NCBI GenBank assembly: GCA_964560205.1
Contig: CAZLKT010000004.1
Location: 1-64,000 of the forward strand
Source of the DNA: CAZLKT01 sp964560205
GTDB taxonomy: Bacteria > Pseudomonadota > Alphaproteobacteria > Holosporales > Holosporaceae
Direction of reading: 5' to 3'
DNA length: 64,000 nucleotides
The notes under the pieces were generated by a model. The model did no database searches. It was not told where the DNA came from and saw only the letters and a list, made by a program, of their open reading frames with translations. Shown here piece after piece: positions 43,887-54,231 of this stretch. Every line of letters begins with the position of its first letter. The stretch's first letter is position 1. A program made the translations under genes and the position numbers.

Positions 43887-44151
43887 AAAAGAAGATGTAA
43901 AAGAATTGTGATGCAAGGCTATCCTATGTACAGAAGAAAAGAAAGAGGGGAAAATTTCATGAGATATGCAGGATTTTTATGAACGCGAAATTGTGGAATC
44001 TTATGGGGGATGCCCTATGAAACCGTCATTGCCTTTCTGTAAAGTTTTCTGAGCACTCCATGAAAAATGTAAAGCTCTTTTCTTTCGAAATTTTTTCATG
44101 CATATGCTCTGGGAAAAAACTGTCTAGAACTTTTTTGGAGAATGAGGGATA

Positions 44152-45075
44152 ATGGAGATCGTATTTTCTTTGCATTCTAGAAGGATAGTGGTTTTTTCTC
44201 TCTCCCCAAAGCAAAAGGCGGTTATATGGATGATGGGGTGGGCCCTGTCCTTTTCCTTTTCCATGGCTCTGACTCGGGGTGAGAGTATGGAGACCTCTCT
44301 CTTCACCATTGTGGGCATGCGCTGTGTTTTTGGCTTTTTTTTGTTGTCGCCTTTTTTGTGGAAAGACCGGAATGTCTTGCGTCAAGGAACATTTTTTTCC
44401 ACTCATATGGCCAGGGGCATTCTCATGGCAGTTTCCATGTTATGCACATATTTCGGATATCGCATGCTTCCGGGATATATATCCGCGGTGGTGGGTAACA
44501 GCGGCACTCTATGGATTATGATCTTTTCTCAGATTTTTCTGGGCGAGAGGATTGGAGTGGTGAAATGGCTTCTTTTTAGCGTAGGCATAGTGGGGGTGTT
44601 GTGTGTGGTACAGCCCCAATTTTTCTCTGTGACAATGTATGTTGTGGTGCTTTTGGTGGGGAATATTCTCTATGCGCTCTCCCTTATCCTTGCGCGTTAT
44701 ATGACGGTGCGTCACGAGCGTCCCGTTACTCTTCTTTTTTATGGTATTATGTGTCCCCTTGTGTTGCATGGAGGGCTTTTTGCATTTTTTGGTACCATGC
44801 CTCATATGGGGGATATGACAAACCTCATGATGATTGGTATGTGTGGAGCTCTTTCTCAGGTATGTTATGTAAGAGCTGTAGCCCTTGTACCTGCATCTTT
44901 TCTGGCCCCATTTGAATACTTGCGGCTCTGCTTTTTTGTGACACTAAGCTGGTTTCTTTGGGGAGAGTGCCCCACACCGCTTACAGCAGTGGGGGCTTTT
45001 CTGATTGTACTTTCCACAGCACTTTTAGCCTTTCTTCCCCTGAGACAGAATATGGACATGGACAAGGAGTTATGA
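44152..45075 (+). CDS. EamA/DMT-family transporter
   Basis: A 307-residue membrane protein with ten predicted helices in two five-helix EamA repeats: the first starts [18 protein letters not shown], and the second around [19 protein letters not shown]. The family moves small metabolites, such as amino acids or S-adenosylmethionine, across the inner membrane. In obligate intracellular bacteria such carriers often import host metabolites, which is inference. The substrate is unknown. It is divergent from gltX and overlaps recA's end by 6 bp. Confidence 0.85.
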   Translation: MEIVFSLHSRRIVVFSLSPKQKAVIWMMGWALSFSFSMALTRGESMETSLFTIVGMRCVFGFFLLSPFLWKDRNVLRQGTFFSTHMARGILMAVSMLCTYFGYRMLPGYISAVVGNSGTLWIMIFSQIFLGERIGVVKWLLFSVGIVGVLCVVQPQFFSVTMYVVVLLVGNILYALSLILARYMTVRHERPVTLLFYGIMCPLVLHGGLFAFFGTMPHMGDMTNLMMIGMCGALSQVCYVRAVALVPASFLAPFEYLRLCFFVTLSWFLWGECPTPLTAVGAFLIVLSTALLAFLPLRQNMDMDKEL

Positions 45076-46188
45076 GTTTGATGCATGCTCCGGTTCAGGA
45101 GGTGTCTCCTCATCAGGTCTGTTGGGTTCTGATATGCTCATAGGGTTCTCCGAGGACGATGATTCGTTATCTTCTAGGAGAATCTGAGCTGCCATATTTT
45201 GGTCTGTTTTCATCTTCGCCATAATAGCCTGGACCACTACTGCGGCTTTTTCAGGGTGTTGCATGAAAAAACTCTTCGCTGCCTCTTGTCCTTGACCAAT
45301 GCGTTGACCTTGATAAGAATACCAGGAGCCAGACTTCTCAATGATGTTGGTTTTGACTCCCAGGTCCACAATCTCCCCTACCTTGCTGATGCCTAAGCCA
45401 TAAAGAATCTCAAATTCTGTCTGCCGGAAGGGAGGCGCGAGTTTATTTTTGACAACCTTGACGCGCACCTTATTACCAATGACGGCATCTTTTTCTTTGA
45501 TGCTCTCAATGCGACGAATGTCCAGACGAATGGAAGCATAGAATTTCAGAGCGTTGCCTCCGGTGGTTGTTTCCGGATTTCCAAACATGACACCAATCTT
45601 TTGACGAATCTGGTTGATAAAAATCACCATACAACCTGACTTAGAGATGGATCCCGTTAATTTTCTCAGAGCTTGACTCATGAGGCGAGCTTGAAGTCCC
45701 ATATGGGAATCCCCCATCTCCCCCTCAAGTTCTGCGCGAGGTACTAAGGCCGCCACGCTGTCAATGACAATGACCTTCATGGCCCCAGAGCGCACAAGGG
45801 TGTCTGTAATTTCCAAGGCTTGCTCCCCTGTATCTGGCTGTGAAATATAGAGGTCATCCAGTACAACACCGAGACGTTTTGCATAGCTGGGGTCAAATGC
45901 ATGCTCCACATCGATGAAGGCACATGTGCCGCCCTTTTTTTGTGCCTCTGCAATCACATGGAGAGCCAAAGTTGTTTTTCCAGAACTCTCTGGACCATAA
46001 ATCTCAATAATGCGTTTCATGGGAAAACCACCAATACCTAGAGCCATGTCAAGTCCCAAGGATCCAGTAGGAACCACCTCCATATCTTCCATATCCACAG
46101 GTCGGTCTCCCCATCGCAATAGGGACCCTTTTCCGAATGCTTTCTCAATTTGCTGAATGGCACTTTGCAGCGCAAGATTTTTACTCAT
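45070..46188 (-). CDS. recA: Recombinase RecA
   Basis: RecA forms filaments on single-stranded DNA for homologous recombination and SOS induction. The 372-residue protein has Walker A GPESSGKT (65-72), [19 protein letters not shown] (Walker B region) and the loop L2 region ([16 protein letters not shown]). The C-terminal tail is long, Ser/Pro/Glu-rich, and variable, as usual. No convincing alphaproteobacterial LexA box is seen upstream. It is convergent with the EamA gene, and divergent from ndk. Confidence 0.96.
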   Translation of the reverse strand: MSKNLALQSAIQQIEKAFGKGSLLRWGDRPVDMEDMEVVPTGSLGLDMALGIGGFPMKRIIEIYGPESSGKTTLALHVIAEAQKKGGTCAFIDVEHAFDPSYAKRLGVVLDDLYISQPDTGEQALEITDTLVRSGAMKVIVIDSVAALVPRAELEGEMGDSHMGLQARLMSQALRKLTGSISKSGCMVIFINQIRQKIGVMFGNPETTTGGNALKFYASIRLDIRRIESIKEKDAVIGNKVRVKVVKNKLAPPFRQTEFEILYGLGISKVGEIVDLGVKTNIIEKSGSWYSYQGQRIGQGQEAAKSFFMQHPEKAAVVVQAIMAKMKTDQNMAAQILLEDNESSSSENPMSISEPNRPDEETPPEPEHASNS

Positions 46189-46225
46189 TTTTCTGGCCTA
46201 AAAAAGTGTATAAATTACTCTCTCC

Positions 46226-46254
46226 ATAACGCCCTTTTTCGAAACATCTGTCAA
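46226..46254 (-). promoter_or_regulatory. Possible recA promoter
   Basis: On the minus strand, TTGACA (46249-46254) and CGTTAT (46226-46231) are separated by 17 bp. The -35 is perfect and the -10 poor (three of six matches). The leader to the ATG would be about 30 nt. No GTTC-type LexA box overlaps it. Confidence 0.4.
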
Positions 46255-46386
46255 GGGCAAATTCTTTTTCTTCTCTTCATTTACCATGACAGAAAAGTTT
46301 ATAAGGGATTTTAATTTTTTCCCATGGGGTGAATCTTGTAAAAAATCCACCTCTTTTTTATACTGTTCCCCGGTGATAAATGAAAA

Positions 46387-46839
46387 ATGGAGTTTATTGT
46401 GAATCGGATCAAAGAACAAACCTTGTCCATCTTGAAACCAGATGCTACGCGACGACATATTACTGGGGCCATTAATAGCATATTGGAGGCGGGGGGCATG
46501 CATATTGTGGCTCAAAAGCGCCTTCGTCTTACAAAGGAGGAAGCAGCTGCATTTTATGCGGTGCATGCACACCAAGCTTTTTTCGATGAGCTCTGCACGG
46601 TGATGAGCTCGGGACCCGTTGTGGTTCAAGTGCTTGAAAGGGAAAATGCTGTGGCCCACCATCGCGCCCTCATGGGAAGCACTAATCCGCGGGATGCAGC
46701 AGAGGGCACTGTGCGTCAAAAATTTGGTCTGTCCATCAGTGAAAACACTGTGCATGGGTCTGATTCCATAGAGAATGCTCAGACGGAAATTCAGTTCTTT
46801 TTTTCGCAAAAAGACATTATGGAGGGGAGGGCCTCTTGA
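46387..46839 (+). CDS. ndk: Nucleoside diphosphate kinase
   Basis: Ndk balances nucleoside triphosphates by phosphate transfer from ATP. The 150-residue protein has the ILKPDA start block, [21 protein letters not shown] in the nucleotide site and the catalytic histidine in ENTVHGSDS (H123). The start may lie a few codons later, since homologues usually begin near residue 9. The spacing to rplM is 67 bp. Confidence 0.94.
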   Translation: MEFIVNRIKEQTLSILKPDATRRHITGAINSILEAGGMHIVAQKRLRLTKEEAAAFYAVHAHQAFFDELCTVMSSGPVVVQVLERENAVAHHRALMGSTNPRDAAEGTVRQKFGLSISENTVHGSDSIENAQTEIQFFFSQKDIMEGRAS

Positions 46840-46906
46840 CCTGTGGTGCTATTTATGGCACAAATGGAGGAATAAGAAGAGGTATGAGAACATTTTCTGA
46901 GGGTAT

Positions 46907-47386
46907 ATGCAGACTTTTCGTTTAAAGGCGAGTGATATTCGGAAGGCGTGGTACGTGGTCAATGCAGAGGATTGTGTGCTGGGACGGGTGGCGTCCCAGG
47001 TGGCCCGCATTCTTCGTGGAAAGCACAAGCCCACGTATTCTCCCCACCTGGATTGCGGGGATTGTGTTATTGTCCTGAATGCCCATAAGGTGCGGTTAAC
47101 GGGAAACAAAGTGCAGGATAAGAATTATTATTGGCATACAGGGTATCCGGGTGGTATCAAGTCTCGGTCAGCCTCCGCAGTTTTGGAGGGTCGTTTCCCA
47201 GAGCGTGTTTTTGAAGATGCTGTGCGACGTATGATGGGCAGCAAGGGGCCTTTGAGAAATGAACGCATGGGAAATTTGTACGTGTATGCATCTGATGTGC
47301 ACCCCCATGCAGCACAACGGCCTGTAGCCCTTGATGTGGCATCATGGAATGAAAAGAATCAAAGAAGGGAGGCGAAATCGTGGTAG
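46907..47386 (+). CDS. rplM: Ribosomal protein L13
   Basis: Large-subunit protein essential for early 50S assembly. The 159 residues carry the signature [20 protein letters not shown] in spirit (here [20 protein letters not shown]), [14 protein letters not shown] and [14 protein letters not shown]. It overlaps rpsI by 7 bp, the usual rplM-rpsI operon order. Confidence 0.96.
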   Translation: MQTFRLKASDIRKAWYVVNAEDCVLGRVASQVARILRGKHKPTYSPHLDCGDCVIVLNAHKVRLTGNKVQDKNYYWHTGYPGGIKSRSASAVLEGRFPERVFEDAVRRMMGSKGPLRNERMGNLYVYASDVHPHAAQRPVALDVASWNEKNQRREAKSW

Positions 47387-47919
47387 AAAAATCCATCTCT
47401 TTGGAGGAATTGCGAGAGAAATTTTCCGGGAAGCATGCGGAAGGAGATAGTGGCGTTGTGACCTCTGAAGAGGCTTCTCACACAGGAGAAGTGGGGGTGG
47501 TAAATGTTCGTCTTCCCATGCCAAGGGACTCTAAAGGGCGAGTGTATGCCACAGGGACACGCAAATCATCCGTGGCACGCGTGTGGTTGAAGGCGGGAAA
47601 AGGGAAGATCGTCATTAACGGAAAATCCAGCGAAGAGTATTTCCAGCGGGAGTCCCATCGTATCTTCCTCGCAACCCCTTTTCGTCACGGCAACAGATCA
47701 GAGTCCTATGATATATGGTGCACCGTGAAGGGTGGAGGGTTTTCTGGTCAGGCAGGAGCCATTCGCCATGGCATCAGTATTGCTTTGCAGGGATATGATG
47801 TGGAGACCAGAGCTGCGTTAAAGGCGGAGGGATTCCTCACAACGGATGCTCGTCGTGTGGAGCGGAAAAAACCTGGACGGAAAAAAGCTCGGAAGAGCTT
47901 CCAGTTCTGTAAACGATAA
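47380..47919 (+). CDS. rpsI: Ribosomal protein S9
   Basis: Small-subunit protein whose C-terminal tail reaches the P-site tRNA. The conserved part starts at about residue 58 ([19 protein letters not shown]), includes [15 protein letters not shown], and ends in a basic tail ([17 protein letters not shown]) with the expected arginine near the C-terminus. About 50 extra N-terminal residues precede the core, as in many alphaproteobacteria. It starts at a GTG overlapping rplM. Confidence 0.95.
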   Translation: MVEKSISLEELREKFSGKHAEGDSGVVTSEEASHTGEVGVVNVRLPMPRDSKGRVYATGTRKSSVARVWLKAGKGKIVINGKSSEEYFQRESHRIFLATPFRHGNRSESYDIWCTVKGGGFSGQAGAIRHGISIALQGYDVETRAALKAEGFLTTDARRVERKKPGRKKARKSFQFCKR

Positions 47920-47946
47920 ACACTATTTGCAAGGGAGAGTTTTTAT

Positions 47947-48333
47947 ATGCCAACCATTAATCAGCTGATTCGAGGGGCGCGAGTAAGAAAGAAAGAGCGT
48001 GAGTCTGCGCCAGCCTTGAAAAAGGCCCCACAAAAGCGTGGGGTGTGTCTCCGCGTTTTCACAACCACCCCTAAAAAGCCGAACTCCGCTCTGAGAAAGG
48101 TTGCTCGTATTCGCCTCACCAATGGTTTTGAAGTCACAGGATATATTCCAGGAGAGGGTCACAACCTCCAAGAGCACTCCGTGGTGCTTATTCGTGGCGG
48201 TCGTGTCAAAGACCTTCCCGGTGTTCGATATCACATTATTAGAGGTGTATTGGATACACAAGGGGTGAAGGGGCGTACGAAAGGTCGTTCCTGTTACGGT
48301 GTGAAGAAATCCAAGAGTAAGGGAACAAAGTAA
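47947..48333 (+). CDS. rpsL: Ribosomal protein S12
   Basis: Decoding-site protein and the first gene of the str operon. The 128-residue sequence has [20 protein letters not shown] and [10 protein letters not shown], with the Lys residues that are changed in streptomycin-resistant mutants left unaltered. AGGGAGAG precedes the ATG. It starts 27 bp after rpsI, so the two operons may run together. Confidence 0.96.
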   Translation: MPTINQLIRGARVRKKERESAPALKKAPQKRGVCLRVFTTTPKKPNSALRKVARIRLTNGFEVTGYIPGEGHNLQEHSVVLIRGGRVKDLPGVRYHIIRGVLDTQGVKGRTKGRSCYGVKKSKSKGTK

Positions 48334-48367
48334 TGACGAGGAAAAAACTAAAAAAGAGGATGGTACT

Positions 48368-48835
48368 ATGCGAAGACGTGCAGCGGTAAAACGACCACAT
48401 CAACCGGACACTCGGTATGGTAATGTGGTTTTAGGGAAATTGGTGAACAGCCTTTTTTGGGACGGAAAAAAGCATGTGGCCGAAAAAATTCTTTATGAAG
48501 CCATGGATATTATTCAAGCCTCCACAAACCAGGATCCTTGTGAAGTGGTGTTGGGCGCTATTTCCAACGTGAAGCCATCTATGGAAGTGAAGTCTCGTCG
48601 TGTGGGAGGAGCAACCTATGCTATTCCTATGCCTGTTAATGCGTTTCGCTCCCAGTCCTTGGCTATTCGTTGGATTATTCATGAAGCTCGGAAGCGTTCT
48701 GAGAAGACCATGTCTGCTCGCTTGGCGGAAGAGATGAAGAGTGCCTTTGAACGCAAAGGAGCCGCCATGAAGAAGCATGAAGATACTCACCGCATGGCAG
48801 AAGCCAACAGAGCTTTCGCCCATTATCGCTGGTAA
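48368..48835 (+). CDS. rpsG: Ribosomal protein S7
   Basis: Small-subunit protein that starts folding of the 16S 3' domain. The 155 residues are standard: N-terminal MRRRAAVKR, then NSLFWDGKKHVAEKILYEA and the C-terminal AHYRW. An AGAGGA site precedes the ATG. It follows rpsL as in other bacteria. Confidence 0.96.
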   Translation: MRRRAAVKRPHQPDTRYGNVVLGKLVNSLFWDGKKHVAEKILYEAMDIIQASTNQDPCEVVLGAISNVKPSMEVKSRRVGGATYAIPMPVNAFRSQSLAIRWIIHEARKRSEKTMSARLAEEMKSAFERKGAAMKKHEDTHRMAEANRAFAHYRW

Positions 48836-48913
48836 AAGAGGTGGATTCATGTGCCTTATGTCATGGCTCCATCTGTCGCCCTTATGTATTAACCTCAAAA
48901 TGAAGGAACTGAT

Positions 48914-50986
48914 ATGCTTATCGAACTGAGTCGTTATCGAAATATTGGGATTACGGCTCATATTGATGCTGGAAAAACCACCACCACAGAGCGCATCCTC
49001 TACTATACGGGAAAAAGTCACAAAATTGGTGAGGTCCACGAAGGGACTGCTGTTATGGACTTTATGGTGCAAGAGCAGGAGCGGGGTATTACCATTACTT
49101 CTGCTGCCACAACCTGCTTTTGGCGAGAGCACCAAATTAATATTATTGACACACCAGGACACGTGGACTTTACCATTGAGGTGGAGCGTTCTCTGCGAGT
49201 TTTAGACGGAGCGGTGGCCGTTTTTGATGGTGTGGCTGGGGTAGAGCCTCAGACAGAAACCGTGTGGCGACAAGCCAACAAATACCAGGTGCCCCGCATT
49301 TGCTTTGTCAATAAAATGGATCGAGTTGGAGCAAACTTCTTTCGATGTGTGGATATGATCCAAGAAAAACTTGGAAGTGTTCCCGCCGTTGTTCAGCTTC
49401 CCATTGGTATAGAAAGTAGCTTTGTGGGTGTGGTGGATTTGGTGCACATGCGGGCCGTTCGGTGGCATACTGATGATTTAGGGGCAAAGTTTACCTACGA
49501 GGATATTCCGGAAGATATGATGACCACGGCAAAGGAATATCATGATAAGCTTATTGAAGTGGTGGCAGACCAAGATGATGCTGTGTTGAACAAGTACCTT
49601 TCCGGGGAAGCCGTGACTCCAGAGGAAATTCAAAGCTGCCTTCGGAAAGGAACACTAAAATTTGCTTTTGTGCCAGTGTTTTGTGGGTCTGCATTTAAGA
49701 ACAAAGGGGTGCAGACGTTGCTTGATGGCATTATCGACTATCTGCCATCGCCCTTAGATTTGCCAGATATTGAAGGCCTTGATCCGGATGATATAGATGG
49801 AGAAAAAATCCTTCGTAAGGCATCGGAGAAAGAGCCCCTGTCTGGTTTAGCATTCAAAATTACCAGCGACCCTTTTGTGGGATCTTTGACGTACTTTCGC
49901 ATTTATTCCGGAAGGCTGGATGCGGGGACCCAGGTGCTGAATGCAGTAAAGGATAAAAAAGAGCGTGTGGGGCGTATGTTGAAGATGCACGCAAACACAC
50001 GAGAGGATGTGAAGGAAGCTCGGGTTGGTGACATTGTTGCTCTTGCGGGGCTTCGCTATACCACAACGGGAGACACACTGTGTGATGTGCAGAATCCCAT
50101 TATTTTGGAGCGCATGGAGTTTCCAGAGCCCGTTATCTCCATTGCGGTGGAGCCAAAGACCAAAGCGGACCAAGAGAAAATGGGAGTTGCCCTGTCGAGA
50201 CTCTCTTCAGAAGACCCATCTTTTCGTTTCTCCACAGATGCTGAAACAGGTCAGACTCTTATTTCTGGTATGGGAGAATTGCATTTGGAAATCATTGTGG
50301 ATCGCTTGAAGAGAGAGTTCGGGGTGGAGGCAAACACAGGAAAGCCGAAGGTTGCGTATCGTGAGACCATTTCCAAATCCTTTACTCTGGATTATGTGCA
50401 TAAAAAGCAAACAGGTGGTGCTGGGCAGTTTGCACGTATTGTGGTGCTTTTTGAGCCTCTGGAGCCGGGGTCTGGCTTTGTATTTGAGAGCAAAGTTGTG
50501 GGAGGTTCTGTCCCCAAGGAATACATTCCTTCCGTGGAAAAAGGAATCTCCATGGCTAAGGAAACCGGACCTTTGGTGGGGGCACCAGTCATTGATTTTC
50601 GAGCATCGCTTTTGGATGGTGCGTACCACGAGGTGGACTCCAGCACCATGGCCTTCGAGGTAGCTGCCCGTGCGTGTTTCCGAGAGGGTATTGTGAAAGC
50701 CGCTCCAAAATTGCTTGAGCCCATTATGCGTGTGGAGGTGGTAACTCCAGAGGAATACATGGGGGACATTATCGGTGATCTGAATAGTCGTCGTGGACAA
50801 ATTCTTTCCATGGATCAGCAAGCCAATGCAAAGCTTATTGTGGCCACGGTGCCTTTGGGATGCATGTTTGGCTATGTTGGAAATCTTCGATCCATGTCTC
50901 AGGGGCGTGCAACCTACAGCATGCACTTTGCCCACTATGAGGTTGTGCCGCCAAATATTTTGGAGGAAATTAAGAAAGAATCCTAA
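48914..50986 (+). CDS. fusA: Elongation factor G
   Basis: EF-G is the GTPase that moves tRNAs on the ribosome. The 690-residue protein has the G1 motif [10 protein letters not shown]3 DTPGHVDF, G4 NKMD and domain IV blocks ([20 protein letters not shown]). AAGGAA precedes the ATG. The str operon stops here: tuf, which normally follows, is not in place. A hairpin with a T-run follows. Confidence 0.96.
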   Translation: MLIELSRYRNIGITAHIDAGKTTTTERILYYTGKSHKIGEVHEGTAVMDFMVQEQERGITITSAATTCFWREHQINIIDTPGHVDFTIEVERSLRVLDGAVAVFDGVAGVEPQTETVWRQANKYQVPRICFVNKMDRVGANFFRCVDMIQEKLGSVPAVVQLPIGIESSFVGVVDLVHMRAVRWHTDDLGAKFTYEDIPEDMMTTAKEYHDKLIEVVADQDDAVLNKYLSGEAVTPEEIQSCLRKGTLKFAFVPVFCGSAFKNKGVQTLLDGIIDYLPSPLDLPDIEGLDPDDIDGEKILRKASEKEPLSGLAFKITSDPFVGSLTYFRIYSGRLDAGTQVLNAVKDKKERVGRMLKMHANTREDVKEARVGDIVALAGLRYTTTGDTLCDVQNPIILERMEFPEPVISIAVEPKTKADQEKMGVALSRLSSEDPSFRFSTDAETGQTLISGMGELHLEIIVDRLKREFGVEANTGKPKVAYRETISKSFTLDYVHKKQTGGAGQFARIVVLFEPLEPGSGFVFESKVVGGSVPKEYIPSVEKGISMAKETGPLVGAPVIDFRASLLDGAYHEVDSSTMAFEVAARACFREGIVKAAPKLLEPIMRVEVVTPEEYMGDIIGDLNSRRGQILSMDQQANAKLIVATVPLGCMFGYVGNLRSMSQGRATYSMHFAHYEVVPPNILEEIKKES

Positions 50987-51023
50987 ATATTCTTTTTGGG
51001 AAGGGTATTTTGCCAATGTGAAG

Positions 51024-51053
51024 GGGGGGAGGGTTGTACCGCTCCCTCTTTTT
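51024..51053 (+). terminator. Rho-independent terminator of the rpsL-rpsG-fusA operon
   Basis: GGAGGG and CCCTCT pair across a 10-nt loop (GGGAG with CTCCC is an alternative stem), followed by CTTTTT. It lies about 37 bp after the fusA stop codon, and the next gene is on the other strand. The position supports loss of tuf from the end of this operon. Confidence 0.7.
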
Positions 51054-51113
51054 GGTTCTTGAGGCAGCTTTGCCATGAAAGAATTTTCGCAATTTGAGAT
51101 ATGAGGACTTTCC

Positions 51114-51902
51114 TCATGGATTATAGGGCGAATCAGAAATATAGCTGCAGGGAAGTTCCCCTGCCAAGAGTTTTTCGAGGGCATTTTTCTCCTTCATGGA
51201 GAAAATAAGAATATCTTTTTTCTTTTGCCATGCCAGGGTGATGGCGGTGAGGTCCATAATTTCCAGCTTTTTTTCCCATACATGGGCATAGGTTGCAAAT
51301 TCACAAAAAGCGGCATGGGGATTTTTTGCTGGATCCTCTTCATACAAGCCATGGCTATGGGTGGCTTTGAGCACAAGATCACAGTTCAGCTCATATGCGC
51401 GTATGACAGCTGCGGTGTCAGTGGTGACAGCACCATTGCCTATGCCTGCAAGGCATATGACAATTTTTCCTTTTTGGAGTGCGTAAAGGGCCTTGTCGAT
51501 GCAGAACGATGGTGCTATGCCATCAATGCCACGAGCTGAAGTCACATGAACACATGCACCCAACTCCTGTAGCACTGAGGCCACGGCAAGCCCATTCATT
51601 ACCGTGGAAAGCATGCCAATATTATCCGCGGTGCCGCGAGCCATCCACGGACACATGTTCCCGCGAAAAAAATTTCCTCCTCCCAACACCAAAACGATAC
51701 TCTTGTTCTCTTTCAGAGAAAGTATCTGACGACAGAGGGCATGAACACGCTCTTGACAAAAGCCCACCTTCCCCTCTGCGGAGGTGTCTTTTAAAAGCTC
51801 TCCAGAGACTTTGAGGAGAATGCGATGATGATCACGGAGGATATCCCCTCCCAACCACCTTTTCTGTGATACAGTTCTTGTTGTGGGAGTATTGATACTC
51901 AT
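51114..51902 (-). CDS. pyrH: UMP kinase
   Basis: PyrH phosphorylates UMP to UDP. The 262-residue protein has the amino-acid kinase fold: RILLKVSGELL at the start, VLGGGNFFRG and GTADNIGMLSTVMNG in the middle, and the DLVLKATHSHGLY effector region. About 20 extra residues precede the first conserved strand. It follows tsf by 8 bp in the rpsB-tsf-pyrH order; the frr gene that often follows is absent. Confidence 0.94.
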   Translation of the reverse strand: MSINTPTTRTVSQKRWLGGDILRDHHRILLKVSGELLKDTSAEGKVGFCQERVHALCRQILSLKENKSIVLVLGGGNFFRGNMCPWMARGTADNIGMLSTVMNGLAVASVLQELGACVHVTSARGIDGIAPSFCIDKALYALQKGKIVICLAGIGNGAVTTDTAAVIRAYELNCDLVLKATHSHGLYEEDPAKNPHAAFCEFATYAHVWEKKLEIMDLTAITLAWQKKKDILIFSMKEKNALEKLLAGELPCSYISDSPYNP

Positions 51903-51910
51903 CTTTTCTG

Positions 51911-52804
51911 CTATGACAAAAGGGGAGCATCGTCTTGTCCACGCATGAGGCGGACAAAGTCTTTGATTTTAAAGGAGATCTGAAGATTCTTTTGTTGTTC
52001 CTCCAAAAAATCCTTGACCTTTTTAGAGGAGTCATACACAAAAGCTTGCTCTTCCAAAACACATTCTCCAAAAAATTTCTTGATTCTCCCATCCACAATT
52101 TGATCAATGCGCTCTTCGGGATTCCCTGCTGTGCGGGCTTGCTCCTTGAGAATGGTGCGTTCCTTGGCAATAGCCTCTTCTGGGACATCAGAAATAGAGA
52201 TATACTTCGGGTCCATGGCTGCAATATGCATGGCGATTTTTTTGCCTATTTCCGCCACCTCTTCTTTTTTGTCGGTGCAACTTATTGCCACGAGGACTCC
52301 CATCTTTCCGAGGGACGGTCCGACAGGGCTGTGGGTATAGGAAGCCACTACACCGGGTGCCACAAAAAGGGAAGAGAAGCGACGAAGCACAACGTTTTCC
52401 CCAATTTTCCCAATAAGAGCTAAACGTTCCTCTTCAAGGGTCTCCTTCTTGTCTGTGGAAGAGAGTGCTTGTAAAGAGTCCAGAGATTCTGGTCGATGTT
52501 GTTCTGCTGCGGAGAGGGCATGGAGACAAAATTTTTGGAACTCCTCATTGCGAGCCACAAAATCTGTTTCGCAATTCACCTCAAGGAGTACCCCATACTC
52601 TCCATAGGAAGCCGCCGCAACCACTCCTTCACCCGTGGCCCGGGAAGATTTTTTGCCTGCGGCAAGCATGCCCTTTGTTCGAAGCCACTCTGCAGCACGC
52701 TCGAGGTTACCATCACATTGCTTGAGGGCTTCTTGGCAATCCAAAATTTTTCCATCCGTTGCTGCTCGCAGCTTTTTTACCAACTCTCCAGAAATGGTTG
52801 TCAT
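51911..52804 (-). CDS. tsf: Elongation factor Ts
   Basis: EF-Ts is the exchange factor that recharges EF-Tu with GTP. The 297-residue protein has the UBA-like N-terminus (VKKLRAATDGKILDCQEAL), the TDFVARN signature (CETDFVARNEEF) and a coiled-coil insert near the C-terminus. It overlaps rpsB by 4 bp. A tuf gene must be elsewhere in the genome. Confidence 0.95.
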   Translation of the reverse strand: MTTISGELVKKLRAATDGKILDCQEALKQCDGNLERAAEWLRTKGMLAAGKKSSRATGEGVVAAASYGEYGVLLEVNCETDFVARNEEFQKFCLHALSAAEQHRPESLDSLQALSSTDKKETLEEERLALIGKIGENVVLRRFSSLFVAPGVVASYTHSPVGPSLGKMGVLVAISCTDKKEEVAEIGKKIAMHIAAMDPKYISISDVPEEAIAKERTILKEQARTAGNPEERIDQIVDGRIKKFFGECVLEEQAFVYDSSKKVKDFLEEQQKNLQISFKIKDFVRLMRGQDDAPLLS

Positions 52805-53667
52805 AGCACGGTCCTCCCTAGTTCTTTGTCCTGATTTTCGATATCCTTTTTCTTTTCAGAATCCTCCATGGATCCCTGTGTTTTTTGAAAATCCTGAAAG
52901 TCTGCCATCATGGCATCTGCTGAAATCACATCCTTCTGTGTCCCAACATCTGCACCGGATTTTTGAACCTCCGCTTGGATGCCCTGCAAAATAGTCTGTG
53001 ACAGGATATCACAATAAAAGCCAATGGCCTTTGATGCATCGTCATTACCAGGAATGGGGTAGGTGATGCCATCAGGATTAGAGTTTGTATCCACAATGGC
53101 AATAATGGGAATACGGAGGTGTTTTGCCTCTTCCACTGCGCATACTTCCTTATTGGTGTCTAAGATGAAAATAATGTCAGGAAGGTCCCCCATGTCCCGA
53201 ATGCCTCCGAGAGAGCGGTTCAGTTTTTCCAAATGTCTGTGAAAATCCAGCTGTTCCTTCTTAGAATATTTATGGAAATCCGGAGAGGCAATAATATTTT
53301 CGATTTCCTTCATGCGACCTATGGACTGAGAAACAGTTTTCCAATTGGTGAGCATGCCTCCGAGCCATCGGTGGTTAACATAGTACTGTCCACATCGCTG
53401 TGCAGCCTCTTGAATGGCGTTTTTTGCTTGCATTTTTGTGCCAACAAAAAGGACCCGTCCCCCTTCTTTTACCGTTGTGAACAAAGCCTCCAAGGCACGC
53501 TTGAGACAGATGAGGGTTTGAGGAAGATTGATAATATGGACTCGGTTATAAGACTTATAGATGTATGGAGCCATCTTCGGGTTCCATCGCGACACTTGGT
53601 GTCCAAAATGCACGCCTTTTTCCAAAAGCATTTCTACTGATATGGGTGGTAATGAAAATTCTGACAT
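52801..53667 (-). CDS. rpsB: Ribosomal protein S2
   Basis: Small-subunit protein close to S1. The ATG at 53665-53667 follows AAAGGAA and begins MSEFSLPPISVEMLLEKGVHFGHQV in sense; farther in-frame extension is not supported. The 288 residues include NHRWLGGMLTNWKT and the PIIAIVDTNSNPDGITYPIPGNDDA block in parts. The C-terminal 45 residues are a polar extension. The gap upstream holds an AAAAGCTTTT palindrome but no obvious promoter. Confidence 0.94.
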   Translation of the reverse strand: MSEFSLPPISVEMLLEKGVHFGHQVSRWNPKMAPYIYKSYNRVHIINLPQTLICLKRALEALFTTVKEGGRVLFVGTKMQAKNAIQEAAQRCGQYYVNHRWLGGMLTNWKTVSQSIGRMKEIENIIASPDFHKYSKKEQLDFHRHLEKLNRSLGGIRDMGDLPDIIFILDTNKEVCAVEEAKHLRIPIIAIVDTNSNPDGITYPIPGNDDASKAIGFYCDILSQTILQGIQAEVQKSGADVGTQKDVISADAMMADFQDFQKTQGSMEDSEKKKDIENQDKELGRTVL

Positions 53668-53830
53668 AGCTCTAGTTCCTTTCCAGTTAGTCCGCCGCAG
53701 AGCCAAGAAAAATCACCGGAAATCGCCCTGCGTGAGAGATGAATGTTTCTAGAAAAAGATACCATATTCTCCACAAGATCAAAAGCTTTTTTTTGAAGGT
53801 CATCCCATTGTTTTCAAAGATTTTATTTGT

Positions 53831-54208
53831 TTACCTCTGTTTTTTTTGAAGAAACGTGGTGAATGCTCCAAGGAGAAGAGACAAAATTTTGAGAAACCAT
53901 GGCGGAAAATGCTGGTCATATGATTTTACTGCGAGCAAGAAGACTAAAATCAGCAGAAGTGGCAGTGCTGCCGTTACGGTGATTTTTTTGTGCACGAAGC
54001 TTTTGCACGTATGTTCTAAAATTTTGTGAAAGTATTCAAGAAGAAAAGCGTTTTCTTCAAGTTTTTTCCATATGAGGCCACTGGACCGCTTTCCAGTGAG
54101 CTCTTGAGCTATACGAAAAATACGGGCCCAATTTTCGGGTGTAAGGTTTTTTGGAGCATGGGGAAAATGCTTATAAAAATATTTGGAGAAAAGGGGAGGG
54201 ATGATCAT
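53831..54208 (-). CDS. Small protein with C-terminal membrane hairpin, possibly holin-like
   Basis: 125 residues, 23 bp downstream of the putative tail-fibre gene and on the same strand. Residues 1-70 are amphipathic and charged (NLTPENWARIFRIAQELTGK); residues 75-94 and 103-121 are two hydrophobic helices separated by a short polar loop, then KKQR. Two short helices late in a small protein next to a tail module is the pattern of many holins or of membrane-attached accessory proteins. There is no direct sequence match that I can claim. A ribosome binding site is weak. Confidence 0.5.
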   Translation of the reverse strand: MIIPPLFSKYFYKHFPHAPKNLTPENWARIFRIAQELTGKRSSGLIWKKLEENAFLLEYFHKILEHTCKSFVHKKITVTAALPLLLILVFLLAVKSYDQHFPPWFLKILSLLLGAFTTFLQKKQR

Positions 54209-54231
54209 ACGCTCACCGGGTTGTTCGTACT

